Source: Bradyrhizobium sp. CCBAU 051011 (lineage in GTDB: Bacteria; Pseudomonadota; Alphaproteobacteria; Rhizobiales; Xanthobacteraceae). Taken from it: a stretch of DNA of 64,000 nt. The position numbers and the translations under genes were made by a program. Location of the stretch: contig NZ_CP022222.1 in the NCBI RefSeq assembly GCF_009930815.1, forward strand, positions 1,034,501 to 1,098,500. Direction: 5' to 3'. The stretch's first letter is position 1. Every line of letters begins with the position of its first letter. Of the stretch, positions 1 through 8,250 are shown piece by piece. Under the pieces are notes generated by a model. The model did not search any database. It had not been told where the DNA came from and worked only from the letters and a program-made list of their open reading frames with translations.

Positions 1-998
1 GTGAATGACACCACGCAGAAGCGGGTCTTGATGCCGCGAAACGCCTGCGCCAGCACGCCGTTGTGGTCGGCGGCGATATCGAAATAGTCCATCGCCCGCG
101 TCAGATAGAGGTAGCTGTTGGCGTCGAAACGCTCGACAAAGGACGAGCCCTGATAACGCAGATAGCTTTCGACCTGGAAATCCGCGTCGAACGAAAACGT
201 CGGCAGCTCGCGGTCCTGCATCCGCCGTCCGAACTTGCGATGCAGCGCGGCGTCGGAGAGATAGGTGATGTGCCCTGCCATCCGCGCCACCGCCAGCCCG
301 CGATGCGGATGGGTGTTGCGTTCGAAATAGCGCCCATGGTGCCAGTCCGGGTCAGCCATCACGGCCTGCCGGCCGAGTTCGTGAAACGCGATGTTCTGCG
401 CCGAATGGCGCGTGCTGCACGCCACCGGCAGCGCCGAAAACACCCGCTCCGGATAGGCGGCGGTCCATTGCAGCACCTGCATGCCGCCCATCGATCCGCC
501 GATCACACAGAGTAGTGTCTCGATGCCCAGCCGGTCGAGCAGCAAGGCCTGCGCGCGGACCATGTCGGGGATGGTGATGATCGGGAAATCCAGCCCCCAG
601 GCCTTGCCGGTCGCCGGATTGGTCGAGGCCGGACCGGTCGATCCCATGCAGCCGCCGATCACGTTCGAACAGATGATGAAGTACTTGTCGGTATCGAGCG
701 GACGGCCGGGGCCGACCATGATTTCCCACCAGCCGGCCTTGCCGGTCAGGGGATGCACATTGGCGACATGCTGATCCAGCGTCAGCGCGTGGCAGATCAG
801 GATCGCATTGGAGCGATCGGCGTTCAGCTCGCCATAGGTCTGATACGCGATCTGGAACGGCGCGAGATCAATGCCGCAATCGAGCTTTAGCGGCTGCTCG
901 ACGCCGAACTTCGCCACCGTCGAAGTCGGATGATCGGCCTCGTGGGCGCGGTCCTCGCTGTGAATCGACGGACTGGATACCGACTGCAAATTTGTCAT
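1..998 (-). CDS. metX: Homoserine O-acetyltransferase (3' end outside window)
   Basis: This alpha/beta hydrolase-fold enzyme transfers an acetyl group from acetyl-CoA to homoserine in methionine synthesis. The visible 332 codons start MTNLQSVSS and show the family motifs: HALTLDQH, the stretch around [10 protein letters not shown], and the nucleophile elbow [12 protein letters not shown] with Ser169. The end of the protein, which should carry the catalytic Asp and His, lies beyond base 1. The ATG at 998 is preceded by AAGGAGG about 10 nt upstream, which fixes the start. A promoter, SAM-II riboswitch and intrinsic terminator lie upstream, so transcription should be turned down when SAM is plentiful. 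A homoserine succinyltransferase activity in this fold cannot be excluded from sequence alone. Confidence 0.93.
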   Translation of the reverse strand, partial: MTNLQSVSSPSIHSEDRAHEADHPTSTVAKFGVEQPLKLDCGIDLAPFQIAYQTYGELNADRSNAILICHALTLDQHVANVHPLTGKAGWWEIMVGPGRPLDTDKYFIICSNVIGGCMGSTGPASTNPATGKAWGLDFPIITIPDMVRAQALLLDRLGIETLLCVIGGSMGGMQVLQWTAAYPERVFSALPVACSTRHSAQNIAFHELGRQAVMADPDWHHGRYFERNTHPHRGLAVARMAGHITYLSDAALHRKFGRRMQDRELPTFSFDADFQVESYLRYQGSSFVERFDANSYLYLTRAMDYFDIAADHNGVLAQAFRGIKTRFCVVSF

Positions 999-1044
999 CG
1001 ACGACCAACCTCCTTGCGGAGGCTCCAGACAGAAGTCAGGCCAT

Positions 1045-1078
1045 AAAAAACCCGGCCTGAACGAAAGGTTCGGCCGGG
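1045..1078 (-). terminator. Intrinsic terminator in the metX leader
   Basis: On the minus strand a GC-rich stem is followed by six T residues. The 5' arm is 1078-1067 and the 3' arm is 1062-1051, giving seven GC pairs, one bulged A and four more pairs around a short CTTTC loop. It lies between the SAM-II aptamer and the metX start, as expected for an attenuator. Its 5' arm can instead pair with the GGCCGGG just after the aptamer (1097-1091). Confidence 0.85.
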
Positions 1079-1094
1079 ATCAACTCTGTCCCCG

Positions 1095-1152
1095 GCCTGT
1101 TTAGCGAGTTGTTTAACGTGGCTGCAAGCCGGCCGGCTCAAATGACCACGGA
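1095..1152 (-). promoter_or_regulatory. SAM-II riboswitch aptamer of metX
   Basis: Read on the minus strand, the region has the SAM-II layout: a P1 stem formed by CGTGG (1150-1146) and CCACG (1121-1117), a U-rich start (TCATTTGA), the conserved CTTGCAG before the P1 3' strand, then TTAAAC and the GCTAAA pseudoknot strand (1105-1100). SAM-II aptamers are known from alphaproteobacterial metA/metX leaders and bind S-adenosylmethionine. The call rests on motif order and position rather than a covariance-model score. Confidence 0.9.
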
Positions 1153-1160
1153 ATGGAACA

Positions 1161-1189
1161 AAGCTAGTCCGAAGCAGGTCCCCCGTCAA
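1161..1189 (-). promoter_or_regulatory. Predicted sigma-70 promoter of metX
   Basis: The minus strand reads TTGACG (1189-1184), a 17 bp spacer and TAGCTT (1166-1161). This is close to the housekeeping consensus with ideal spacing. It places the transcription start about ten bases before the aptamer, so the whole riboswitch would be transcribed. No second promoter was seen between it and metX. Confidence 0.65.
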
Positions 1190-1323
1190 GGCAGCCGCAT
1201 GGTTAACCCTGCGGGGATCATGGCGGATCTGACGTTTCTCTTTGCTTTCAGCGGCCGTCTTTTCTAATCAATGGCCGTGATTGCCGGTGATTTCGGATCG
1301 ATCCGGCCCTGAAGGTTTCTGAG

Positions 1324-2172
1324 ATGTCCAAAGCTCCCCCGGCTCCGCCCTCGCTGCAGGAATTGCGCAAGGAGATCGACGCGATCGACGAGCAGGTCCA
1401 TCGCCTGCTGATGGCGCGCGGCGACATTATCGACCGGCTGATCCAGGTGAAGCAGACCCAGGAAGTCGGCTCGGCATTTCGCCCGGCGCGCGAGGCCAGC
1501 ATGATGCGCGAGCTCGTCCGGCGCCATCGCGGCATCCTGCCGCTCGACACCATCGAAAGTATCTGGCGCGTCATCATCTCGACCTTCACTTACGTCCAGG
1601 CGCCGTTCTCGGTGCATGCGGACGTCTCGGTCGGCGAGCCCGCGATGCGGGATTCGGCGCGGTTTCACTTCGGCTTCGTGGTGCCCTATGTCGGCCATTT
1701 CAGCGCGCAGGCCGCCGTCGAGGCGGTGGCGAAATCGAAGGGCGATCTGGCGCTGGTCTCGGCGGTGTCGAGCCGCACACCGTGGTGGAATGCGCTCGAA
1801 GCCGATGGCGCGCCGAAGATCATCGCCCGGCTGCCGTTCCTCGAACGCGCCGATCATCCGGCGGCGCTGCCGGTGTTCGTGATCTCGCGTGTCGCCGACG
1901 ACGCCATGGTGACGGAAGTCGAGATGTGGAGCGTCCGCGTCTCGGGGTGGAACGCCGACGTCGCTCGTGCGCTGGCCCCGCTCGCCGAAATCGTCGCCGT
2001 GCCCGATACCGCCTTCGACGGCGCGGCGCTTCTGGTCTCGGACGCAGGCACCGGCTTCGAAAAGATCAAAGCCGCCCTGATCCAGGCCGGCGCCTCGGTG
2101 CGCTCTTCAGCCCTCGTCGGCAGCCACGCAACACGCTATACGGTGCCCCCGAACGGGTCTGCGAAGCCTTAA
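1324..2172 (+). CDS. Chorismate mutase with a prephenate-dehydratase-like C-terminal region
   Basis: Residues 1-95 are an AroQ-class helical chorismate mutase: [16 protein letters not shown], Arg-rich helix starts and a closing helix [10 protein letters not shown]. The enzyme converts chorismate to prephenate at the head of the Phe and Tyr branches. The remaining ~185 residues look like a worn prephenate dehydratase plus ACT-like tail ([15 protein letters not shown]), but the dehydratase TRF motif is missing, so dehydratase activity is doubtful. It is the first gene of an operon with hisC and tyrC, 28 nt before hisC, which fits a route from chorismate to tyrosine. The mutase call is firm; the origin of the C-terminal part is inference. 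Confidence 0.85.
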   Translation: MSKAPPAPPSLQELRKEIDAIDEQVHRLLMARGDIIDRLIQVKQTQEVGSAFRPAREASMMRELVRRHRGILPLDTIESIWRVIISTFTYVQAPFSVHADVSVGEPAMRDSARFHFGFVVPYVGHFSAQAAVEAVAKSKGDLALVSAVSSRTPWWNALEADGAPKIIARLPFLERADHPAALPVFVISRVADDAMVTEVEMWSVRVSGWNADVARALAPLAEIVAVPDTAFDGAALLVSDAGTGFEKIKAALIQAGASVRSSALVGSHATRYTVPPNGSAKP

Positions 2173-2200
2173 ACGCTGCCTGCCATTTCCGGAGTTGAAG

Positions 2201-3298
2201 ATGAACCGCCCCGTGCCGAATCCCGGCATTCTCGATATTGCGCCCTACACGCCCGGCAAGACGCCGGTGCCGGAGCCGGGCCGCAAGGTGTTCAAGCTGT
2301 CGGCCAACGAAACCCCGTTCGGGCCGTCGCCGAAGGCGATAGCCGTCTACAAGGACGCCGCCGGGCATCTGGAAGACTATCCGGAAGGAACCTCAAAGGT
2401 GCTGCGCGAGGCGATCGGCCGCGCCTACGGTCTCGACCCCAACCGCATCATCTGCGGCGCCGGCTCGGACGAAATCCTCAATCTTTTGGCGCACACCTAT
2501 CTCAGCCATGGCGATGAGGCGATCTCGACCGCCCACGGCTTCCTGGTCTACCCGATCGCCACGATGGCGAACGGCGCCAAGAACGTGGTGGCGCCGGAGA
2601 CCAACTTCACTGCCGACGTCGACGCCATTCTAGCGCGCGTGACGCCGCGCACCAAACTGGTCTGGCTCGCCAACCCGAACAACCCCACCGGCACCTATGT
2701 GCCCTTCGACGAGGTCAAGCGGCTGCGCGCCGGTCTGCCACCGCATGTGCTGTTGGTGCTCGATGCTGCGTACGCCGACTACGTCTCGCGCAACGACTAC
2801 GAGCTGGGGCTGGAGCTGGTGGCGACCACCGAAAACACCGTGATGACACACACCTTCTCCAAGATTCACGGGCTCGCGGCTCTGCGGATCGGCTGGATGT
2901 TCGGCCCGGCCAACATCGTCGATGCCGTCAACCGGATCCGCGGGCCCTTCAACGTCTCGACGCCGGCGATGCTGGCGGCGGTGGCCGCGATCGAGGACAC
3001 CGCGCATGTCCAGATGTCGAAGGCCTTTACCGAGCAATGGCGCAACTGGCTGACCGAGGAAATCGGCAAGCTCGGCTTGAAGGTGACGCCCAGCGTCGCG
3101 AACTTCGTGCTGATCCATTTCCCGACCGAGAAAGGCAAGACCTCGACTGAAGCGGATGCGTTTCTCACCAAACGCGGCCTGGTGCTGCGCGCGCTGAACA
3201 ATTACGGCCTCCCGCACGCGCTGCGCATGACCATCGGCACCGAGGAGGCCAACCGCCTCGTCGTCGAAGCCTTGCGCGACTTCATGGCGGTCAAGTGA
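2201..3298 (+). CDS. hisC: Histidinol-phosphate / aromatic aminotransferase
   Basis: This fold-type I PLP aminotransferase of 365 residues converts imidazole-acetol phosphate to histidinol phosphate. Many alphaproteobacterial homologues also transaminate prephenate or aromatic 2-oxo acids. Visible motifs are [12 protein letters not shown] near the N-terminus, [10 protein letters not shown] in the cofactor site, [13 protein letters not shown] with the Schiff-base Lys221, and a C-terminal ALRMTIGT carrying the substrate-binding Arg. An in-frame TTG lies six bases upstream, but GGAG sits six bases before ATG 2201, so the ATG is preferred. Its place between chorismate mutase and tyrC suggests an aromatic role in addition to, or instead of, histidine synthesis. 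Confidence 0.9.
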   Translation: MNRPVPNPGILDIAPYTPGKTPVPEPGRKVFKLSANETPFGPSPKAIAVYKDAAGHLEDYPEGTSKVLREAIGRAYGLDPNRIICGAGSDEILNLLAHTYLSHGDEAISTAHGFLVYPIATMANGAKNVVAPETNFTADVDAILARVTPRTKLVWLANPNNPTGTYVPFDEVKRLRAGLPPHVLLVLDAAYADYVSRNDYELGLELVATTENTVMTHTFSKIHGLAALRIGWMFGPANIVDAVNRIRGPFNVSTPAMLAAVAAIEDTAHVQMSKAFTEQWRNWLTEEIGKLGLKVTPSVANFVLIHFPTEKGKTSTEADAFLTKRGLVLRALNNYGLPHALRMTIGTEEANRLVVEALRDFMAVK

Positions 3299-4236
3299 GC
3301 GCGGCACCGATCTTCCGACGCGTCGCGCTGATCGGCTTCGGCCTGATCGGCGGCTCGATCGCGCGCGCTGTGCGGGCCCAGGGGCTTGCCAGCGAAATCG
3401 TCACCACGGCGCGCTCGGAGAAAACCCGCGCGCGGGTCACTGAGCTCGGTATCGTCGATCGCGTGCTCGAGACCAACGTGGAAGCCGTCGGGGACGCCGA
3501 CCTCGTGATCCTCTGCATTCCCGTCGGCGCCTGCGGCCCGGTGGCGCAGGAGATCGCTCCACACCTGAAAGCGGGCGCGATCGTTTCCGACGTCGGCTCG
3601 GTCAAGGGCGCTATCGTCCGCGAAATGGCGCCACACCTGGCGGGCAACGTTCATTTCGTGCCGGCGCATCCGGTCGCCGGCACCGAACATTCGGGGCCCG
3701 ACTCCGGCTTCGCCGAACTCTTCATCAACCGCTGGTGCATTCTGACCCCGCCCGACGGCGCCGATCCCATGGCGGTCGAAACGCTGCGCGCGTTCTGGGC
3801 CGGCATGGGCGCCAAGGTCGAGATCATGACGCCAGATCATCACGACCTGGTGCTGGCGATCACCAGCCATCTGCCGCATCTGATCGCCTACACCATCGTC
3901 GGCACCGCGGACGAGCTGGCGCAGGTGACGTCGTCGGAAGTGATCAAGTTTTCCGCCGGCGGTTTTCGCGATTTCACCCGCATCGCAGCCTCCGATCCGA
4001 CGATGTGGCGCGACGTGTTCCTGAACAACAAGGAAGCCGTGCTGGAAATGCTCGGCACCTTCAACGAGGACCTGTCGAAACTCACGCGTGCGATTCGCCG
4101 CAATGACGGAGAGGCGCTGTTCGAGCACTTCACCCGCACCCGTGCCATCCGCCGCGGCATCGTCGAGATCGGCCAGGATTCGGCGGCGCCCGACTTCGGC
4201 CGGCCGCATCCGCCGCTGGAAAAGAAGGGGGAGTGA
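3295..4236 (+). CDS. tyrC: Prephenate/arogenate dehydrogenase
   Basis: This NAD(P)-dependent cyclohexadienyl dehydrogenase of the TyrA family (313 aa) oxidatively decarboxylates prephenate or arogenate on the way to tyrosine. The N-terminus carries the Rossmann motif GFGLIGGS at about residues 15-22. The family blocks [18 protein letters not shown] and the His-containing [11 protein letters not shown] follow, and the C-terminal half is helical. It begins with GTG overlapping the hisC stop (GTGA), which indicates translational coupling. There is no ACT domain at the C-terminus, so feedback control through ACT is not expected. Substrate preference cannot be read from the sequence. Confidence 0.92.
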   Translation: MSAAPIFRRVALIGFGLIGGSIARAVRAQGLASEIVTTARSEKTRARVTELGIVDRVLETNVEAVGDADLVILCIPVGACGPVAQEIAPHLKAGAIVSDVGSVKGAIVREMAPHLAGNVHFVPAHPVAGTEHSGPDSGFAELFINRWCILTPPDGADPMAVETLRAFWAGMGAKVEIMTPDHHDLVLAITSHLPHLIAYTIVGTADELAQVTSSEVIKFSAGGFRDFTRIAASDPTMWRDVFLNNKEAVLEMLGTFNEDLSKLTRAIRRNDGEALFEHFTRTRAIRRGIVEIGQDSAAPDFGRPHPPLEKKGE

Positions 4237-4257
4237 GGAGACTCCGCTCTCTCGGCC

Positions 4258-4368
4258 GTCATTGCGAGCCAACGGGTCGCGCGAATGCGCGCCCGATGAC
4301 AGGCTCCGCGAAGCAATCCATACCTCCGCACGGGGAAAGATCGATTGCTTCGCGACGCTCGCAATGAC
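4258..4368. repeat. Dispersed palindromic repeat, copy A
   Basis: The element starts with gtcattgcgag and ends with ctcgcaatgac, with internal gaagcaatcc and gattgcttcg, so it can fold into one long hairpin. Its left arm carries an asymmetric insert (CCAACGGGTCGCGCG onward). The same insert occurs in the right arm of copies B (15241-15357) and D (47167-47285), so A is in the opposite orientation. It lies after tyrC, between two convergent genes. Confidence 0.9.
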
Positions 4369-4399
4369 GTGGAGAGATTCGCGCAAACTATAACGGCGA

Positions 4400-5587
4400 T
4401 CAAAACAGCGGCGGCACCTGCCCTACTTTGAACGGCCCGAGAAACACCGCGCCGTCCGCGAAGCGCAGCGGGAAAGCTCGCGCCTTCTTGCCCTCCAGCT
4501 CCGTCTCCTTGCCGAGCGCGTTGATGCCGGCGGCGACACCTGCGTTGGCGTTCTGCTTGACGACCTTGCCAAGGCCAGGGATCGCCCGGTCGAGCGCGCC
4601 GAATAGATTGTTGAGGTCCTGCGTCTTGACGCCAGGTGCGACGCGATCGAGGGTTGCCTGCGGAACGCCCTCCTCCAGCATCTTTTCGATGCCAAGGGCC
4701 GGAATCACCTTCTCGATCCCCGCCACCGTCATCTGCAATTCGCCGTCGATCCGCCCCTGGGCATTGAGGCTCAACGTCCCGGCGGCGACCGAGATCAGAT
4801 CGCCCTGCTGAATGCGCGAGCGCACGATTTCGACATGGCCGCCCGCCGCCTGCAACTCCCTGAACCGCTCGGGCCACGGCTTCGGCGAAAAATCCTTCAA
4901 CCCGGTGAGCTTGGCCTCGACGCCGGCATCGAACGGGGCAGCCAGCAGCGGGTGCAGCTCCTGCACGCTGCCGCTTGTTATTTGCAACGCGGTTTCGATC
5001 ACGGGATGATCTTTCGTCGAGCCCTCGACGAAGCGCCCGTGCAACCCAGCTCGGCCGGCGCGCGCGAGCGGCGTCTGCACGGGACCGTTGATGCGATCGA
5101 TCGAGGGATTGTCGAACACGATGGAGGCGCGTTGCGGAATATCCGGCAACCCGACTATGCTGCTCTGGCCGTTGGTCCAATTCACCTTCATCGACGGCGG
5201 CTGGCCGCGATCGGAAAGCGTCGCCGGCGCCTTGAATTCGGCGATCAGCAATTTCGGCTGATAGATCTGCGCGATAACCATGATTTCCCCGAGCCGCGCG
5301 GTGAACAGCGCCTGCGCTCCGGCGGTCTGCGAGACCAGCGCAACGCTGGCGTCGTCGCAGCGGACTTCGAAACGGAACGGGAAGCCGGCCACCGAACGCT
5401 TGCCGCATGCATAGACCCGTCCGGCCTTTGCCTCCTGCGCGGCCCATGCATCCGCGCGCACGCCGACTTCGGAAGCGGCATAGAACCAGAACGCGCTCCA
5501 CGCCGCGGCAACGACAAGGAGCAGTGCAGGCGCGATGAAGAGGCGCCACAGCGGGCGCCGGCGCGGCGCGGGGGTCATGTCAGGCAT
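4400..5587 (-). CDS. DUF2125 family membrane-anchored envelope protein
   Basis: This 395-residue protein has an N-terminal TM anchor (LFIAPALLLVVAAAWSAFWF, about residues 14-33). The rest is beta-rich, with Cys pairs near residues 60-80 (VYACGKRS, FEVRCDDA) and the conserved VAGFPFRFEV block I associate with DUF2125 proteins of alphaproteobacteria. The likely location is the periplasmic face of the inner membrane. The family has no established biochemical function. The start at 5587 (MPDMTPAPRRR) has AAAGGA upstream; a longer in-frame extension to 5659 is less likely because it adds a non-conserved stretch before the anchor. Confidence 0.8.
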   Translation of the reverse strand: MPDMTPAPRRRPLWRLFIAPALLLVVAAAWSAFWFYAASEVGVRADAWAAQEAKAGRVYACGKRSVAGFPFRFEVRCDDASVALVSQTAGAQALFTARLGEIMVIAQIYQPKLLIAEFKAPATLSDRGQPPSMKVNWTNGQSSIVGLPDIPQRASIVFDNPSIDRINGPVQTPLARAGRAGLHGRFVEGSTKDHPVIETALQITSGSVQELHPLLAAPFDAGVEAKLTGLKDFSPKPWPERFRELQAAGGHVEIVRSRIQQGDLISVAAGTLSLNAQGRIDGELQMTVAGIEKVIPALGIEKMLEEGVPQATLDRVAPGVKTQDLNNLFGALDRAIPGLGKVVKQNANAGVAAGINALGKETELEGKKARAFPLRFADGAVFLGPFKVGQVPPLF

Positions 5588-5697
5588 GCGGCGTCCTTTG
5601 GCTAGCGATTGAGGCGAATGTAAGCATCCGCTTCCCACAACAAAAGGCATTGAAATCACTTCGCTTTGCCGGTCGGTTCTGGTAGCGGTGCAAGGGC

Positions 5698-6351
5698 ATG
5701 TCCGCGATTACACTCAACGATACGGAATTCTCGACAGGCGACCTCTGGGTGTTCGGTTACGGCTCCCTGATGTGGCGCCCGGGCTTCGACTTCATCGAAC
5801 GGGTGCCGGCGCGGCTGATCGGGGAACACCGCGCGCTCTGCGTCTATTCCTTCGTCCATCGCGGCACGCCGGAAAAGCCGGGTCTCGTGCTCGGGCTCGA
5901 CCGCGGCGGCGCCTGTCGCGGCATCGCTTTCCGGGTTGCAGAAAAGCACAGCACCGCGACCATCGCCTATTTGCGCGAACGCGAGCAGGTCACTTCGGTC
6001 TATCGCGAGGTGAAACGATCGGTGTGGCTGGAGAACGAGGCGCGCGAGCGCGTCAGCGCGCTGGTCTACGTGGTCGATCGCGGCCACGCGCAATATGCCG
6101 GTCGGCTGTCGCTCGCCGAGCAGTTGCGCCACGTGCTGCAGGGGCACGGCCAGTCCGGCGTCAACCGCGACTATGTTCTAGCCACCGTAAAGGCGATCGA
6201 GGCGGAAGGTTTCCGCGATTCCCAACTGCACCAGCTCGCGGCGATGCTTCACAACCAGCATCCGTTCCACCCTTCCGCCGAGGGCGCAGAAGACGCAGCC
6301 TCGCCCGGGGCGCACGGTTCCGCGACCGGCCATCCCCTGCGCCGTCTCTGA
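5698..6351 (+). CDS. ChaC-like gamma-glutamylcyclotransferase
   Basis: Members of this fold release 5-oxoproline from gamma-glutamyl compounds; ChaC-type members degrade glutathione to 5-oxoproline and Cys-Gly. The glycine-rich substrate loop WVFGYGSLMWRPGF lies at about residues 17-30. The catalytic Glu is expected in YLREREQV at about residues 97-104, and the ChaC hallmark YSFVHRGTPEKPGLVLGLD follows the first strand block. The 217-residue length is normal. It is divergent from the DUF2125 gene and stands alone. The last ~20 residues (EGAEDAASPGAHG) are low-complexity. Confidence 0.88.
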   Translation: MSAITLNDTEFSTGDLWVFGYGSLMWRPGFDFIERVPARLIGEHRALCVYSFVHRGTPEKPGLVLGLDRGGACRGIAFRVAEKHSTATIAYLREREQVTSVYREVKRSVWLENEARERVSALVYVVDRGHAQYAGRLSLAEQLRHVLQGHGQSGVNRDYVLATVKAIEAEGFRDSQLHQLAAMLHNQHPFHPSAEGAEDAASPGAHGSATGHPLRRL

Positions 6352-6451
6352 AATTGCTAACCGTTTCGCTTCTTGGTAGAATTTCGCGCTTCCGCTACAA
6401 CCAGCAATATCAGTGATTCTCTGTCGAACCGTTTGTCAAAGGCCGCCGGAA

Positions 6452-6694
6452 ATGACCGCAAGCCCGAAGAACATCACCTGGACTGCCCTGCTTGGCAGTG
6501 CGTTCTATTTGATTTCGATCGGCCCGAGCTTCGCCTATCTGGATCCGGGTTCCGGCAGCATGCTCCTGACCGCCATCCTCGGCGTGCTGGCCGCGACGAC
6601 CTACACGTTGAAGGGCTACTTCCACAAGGCAACCACCCTGTTCCGCAGGAATCGACCCGAAGCCGGCGATGCTGCGGGGCGGACCAAGGATTGA
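6452..6694 (+). CDS. Small AYLDPGSGS membrane protein
   Basis: This 80-residue protein has a first hydrophobic stretch (LLGSAFYLISIGPSFA) that may be a signal or TM segment. The motif AYLDPGSGSMLL follows, then a second TM segment (ILGVLAATTYTL) and a basic tail. Small proteins with an AYLDPGTGS-like motif are, to my recollection, often found beside surface-polysaccharide and sulfatase-like genes. I know of no defined activity. The ATG at 6452 is preceded by CCGGAA only, so the start is moderately certain. It is the first of three co-directional genes, with 122 nt to the methyltransferase. Confidence 0.7.
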   Translation: MTASPKNITWTALLGSAFYLISIGPSFAYLDPGSGSMLLTAILGVLAATTYTLKGYFHKATTLFRRNRPEAGDAAGRTKD

Positions 6695-6816
6695 TCGCTT
6701 CATCCGTAGCCGGCGATGCGGCTTCGTGAAACGAGACTTTCTGAAACGAGACCTGGAGAGCTCGCTCTCGAACCGATGCAACGACCTGCCGCCGCGACCA
6801 ATAGAATTCGAAGGAC

Positions 6817-8250
6817 ATGACCCCCGAGCACGGCTCATTTCGCGACGCGAGCAATCGAATTTTCTATCACGACGGCGCAGTGTTTCGAAGCCTGAGTGCG
6901 GAAGCAACCGCCAACTGGCATCAGCTCCGGCAAACGGCGTTCTTTCAGCGACTCGTGGAAAGCGGCGCGGTCATCGCCACCGAGACGGAAGACCGCCCGG
7001 AGATCATGGCGCAGCTCTCCGGCCGATGGGCCGGCGTCGTGCGGCACGAGCGGCTGGCGTTCATCTCGTATCCCTATGAGTGGCCGTTTTGGATGTTGAA
7101 GGATGCGGCGCTGCTGCATCTCGACGTGCTCTCGCAAGCGCTGGAGAACGGCTGGACGCTGAAGGACGGCTCCGCCTACAACATGCAATGGCGCGGGCAG
7201 CAGCCTGTCTTCATCGACGTCTCGTCATTCGAGCCTTATCGTGACGGCGACTCCTGGACCGGATATCGCCAGTTCTGCATGATGTTCATCATCCCCCTGC
7301 TCCTCAAGGCGCATCGCGACATCCAGATTGCACATTTGCTGCGGAGCAATCTCGAAGGCGTCGATCCCGAGGAGGCGCTTAAATTCATCTCATGGCGCGA
7401 CATTTGCCGGCGCGGCGTCTTTACCCATCTCTACCTGCATGCACGCCTGCAGGCCCACGCCAAGCGGGCCGAAGCGCGGACGTCGTCCACGAACACCGCG
7501 CCGGCAACATGGCCGGTCCGGCAGACGCGCGAGATGACGCTGCGCATGGTCCAATCGATCAGGCGGATGGTGGCGAAGCTCGACCGCAGCAGCGGCGAGA
7601 CCGCGTGGTCGGCCTATGAGACGACCCATTCCTACGACGACGCATCGCTTGCCGAGAAGCAGGGCTTCGTCGAACGGCACGTCCGCGGCAAGCGATGGCG
7701 GATGGTCTACGATCTCGGCAGCAACACGGGAACGTTCGCGCGGCTGTGCAGCGGCCATGCAGATCACGTCGTCGCCGTCGATGAGGACGAGCTTGCCATC
7801 GACACGCTCTACCGCCGCCTGAAGGCGGAACGGCCGGGCAATATCACGCCGCTGGTGATGCCGCTGAACAACGTATCGCCGGACCAGGGCTGGCGGGGCC
7901 GGGAAAGGAAATCGTTCGACAGCCGCGGCAAGCCCGACCTGATCCTGTGCCTGGCGCTGATCCATCACATGGTGGTCTCGGCGAATATTCCGATGCAGGA
8001 CTTTCTGCAGTGGATCCGCAACTTCGATGCGGCGGTCGTGCTGGAATTCGTGGGACCTGAGGACGAGATGACGTTGCGCCTGACGAAGAACAAGAAAGAG
8101 GCGCATCCCGACTATACGCAGGATCAGTTCGAATCCATCGCCGCATCGATGTTCGACATCGCCGATGCGGCGGCGCTCAAGCAAGGCCGCAGGCAGATCT
8201 ATCTGCTTCAACCGAAACCGGCACCGGTTCCATCCCCGAGCGCGGCATGA
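6817..8250 (+). CDS. Two-domain class I SAM-dependent methyltransferase, NoeA-like
   Basis: This 477-residue protein has a C-terminal Rossmann methyltransferase with motif I VYDLGSNTGTF at about 296-306, the acidic strand-2 end VVAVDEDE, and LILCLALIHHMV as motif IV. The N-terminal ~230 residues form a separate conserved-looking domain (RHERLAFISYPYEWPFWML, DGSAYNMQWRGQQPVFID) that could position the substrate. Overall length and layout recall the rhizobial nodulation protein NoeA, but I cannot confirm orthology. It overlaps the next gene by four bases (ATGA), so the two are translationally coupled. A surface glycan or lipid-linked substrate is the most plausible target. Confidence 0.75.
   Translation: MTPEHGSFRDASNRIFYHDGAVFRSLSAEATANWHQLRQTAFFQRLVESGAVIATETEDRPEIMAQLSGRWAGVVRHERLAFISYPYEWPFWMLKDAALLHLDVLSQALENGWTLKDGSAYNMQWRGQQPVFIDVSSFEPYRDGDSWTGYRQFCMMFIIPLLLKAHRDIQIAHLLRSNLEGVDPEEALKFISWRDICRRGVFTHLYLHARLQAHAKRAEARTSSTNTAPATWPVRQTREMTLRMVQSIRRMVAKLDRSSGETAWSAYETTHSYDDASLAEKQGFVERHVRGKRWRMVYDLGSNTGTFARLCSGHADHVVAVDEDELAIDTLYRRLKAERPGNITPLVMPLNNVSPDQGWRGRERKSFDSRGKPDLILCLALIHHMVVSANIPMQDFLQWIRNFDAAVVLEFVGPEDEMTLRLTKNKKEAHPDYTQDQFESIAASMFDIADAAALKQGRRQIYLLQPKPAPVPSPSAA

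Noticed and set aside
3202..4386. Long minus-strand ORF opposite tyrC with a MRESLHVIASVAKQS start
   Set aside because: It is antisense to tyrC; its first residues are a translation of palindromic repeat copy A, not a protein.
3888..5549. 553-codon minus-strand ORF
   Set aside because: Runs antisense to tyrC and out of frame through the DUF2125 gene; composition (Arg/Gly-rich) is that of a GC-rich shadow frame.
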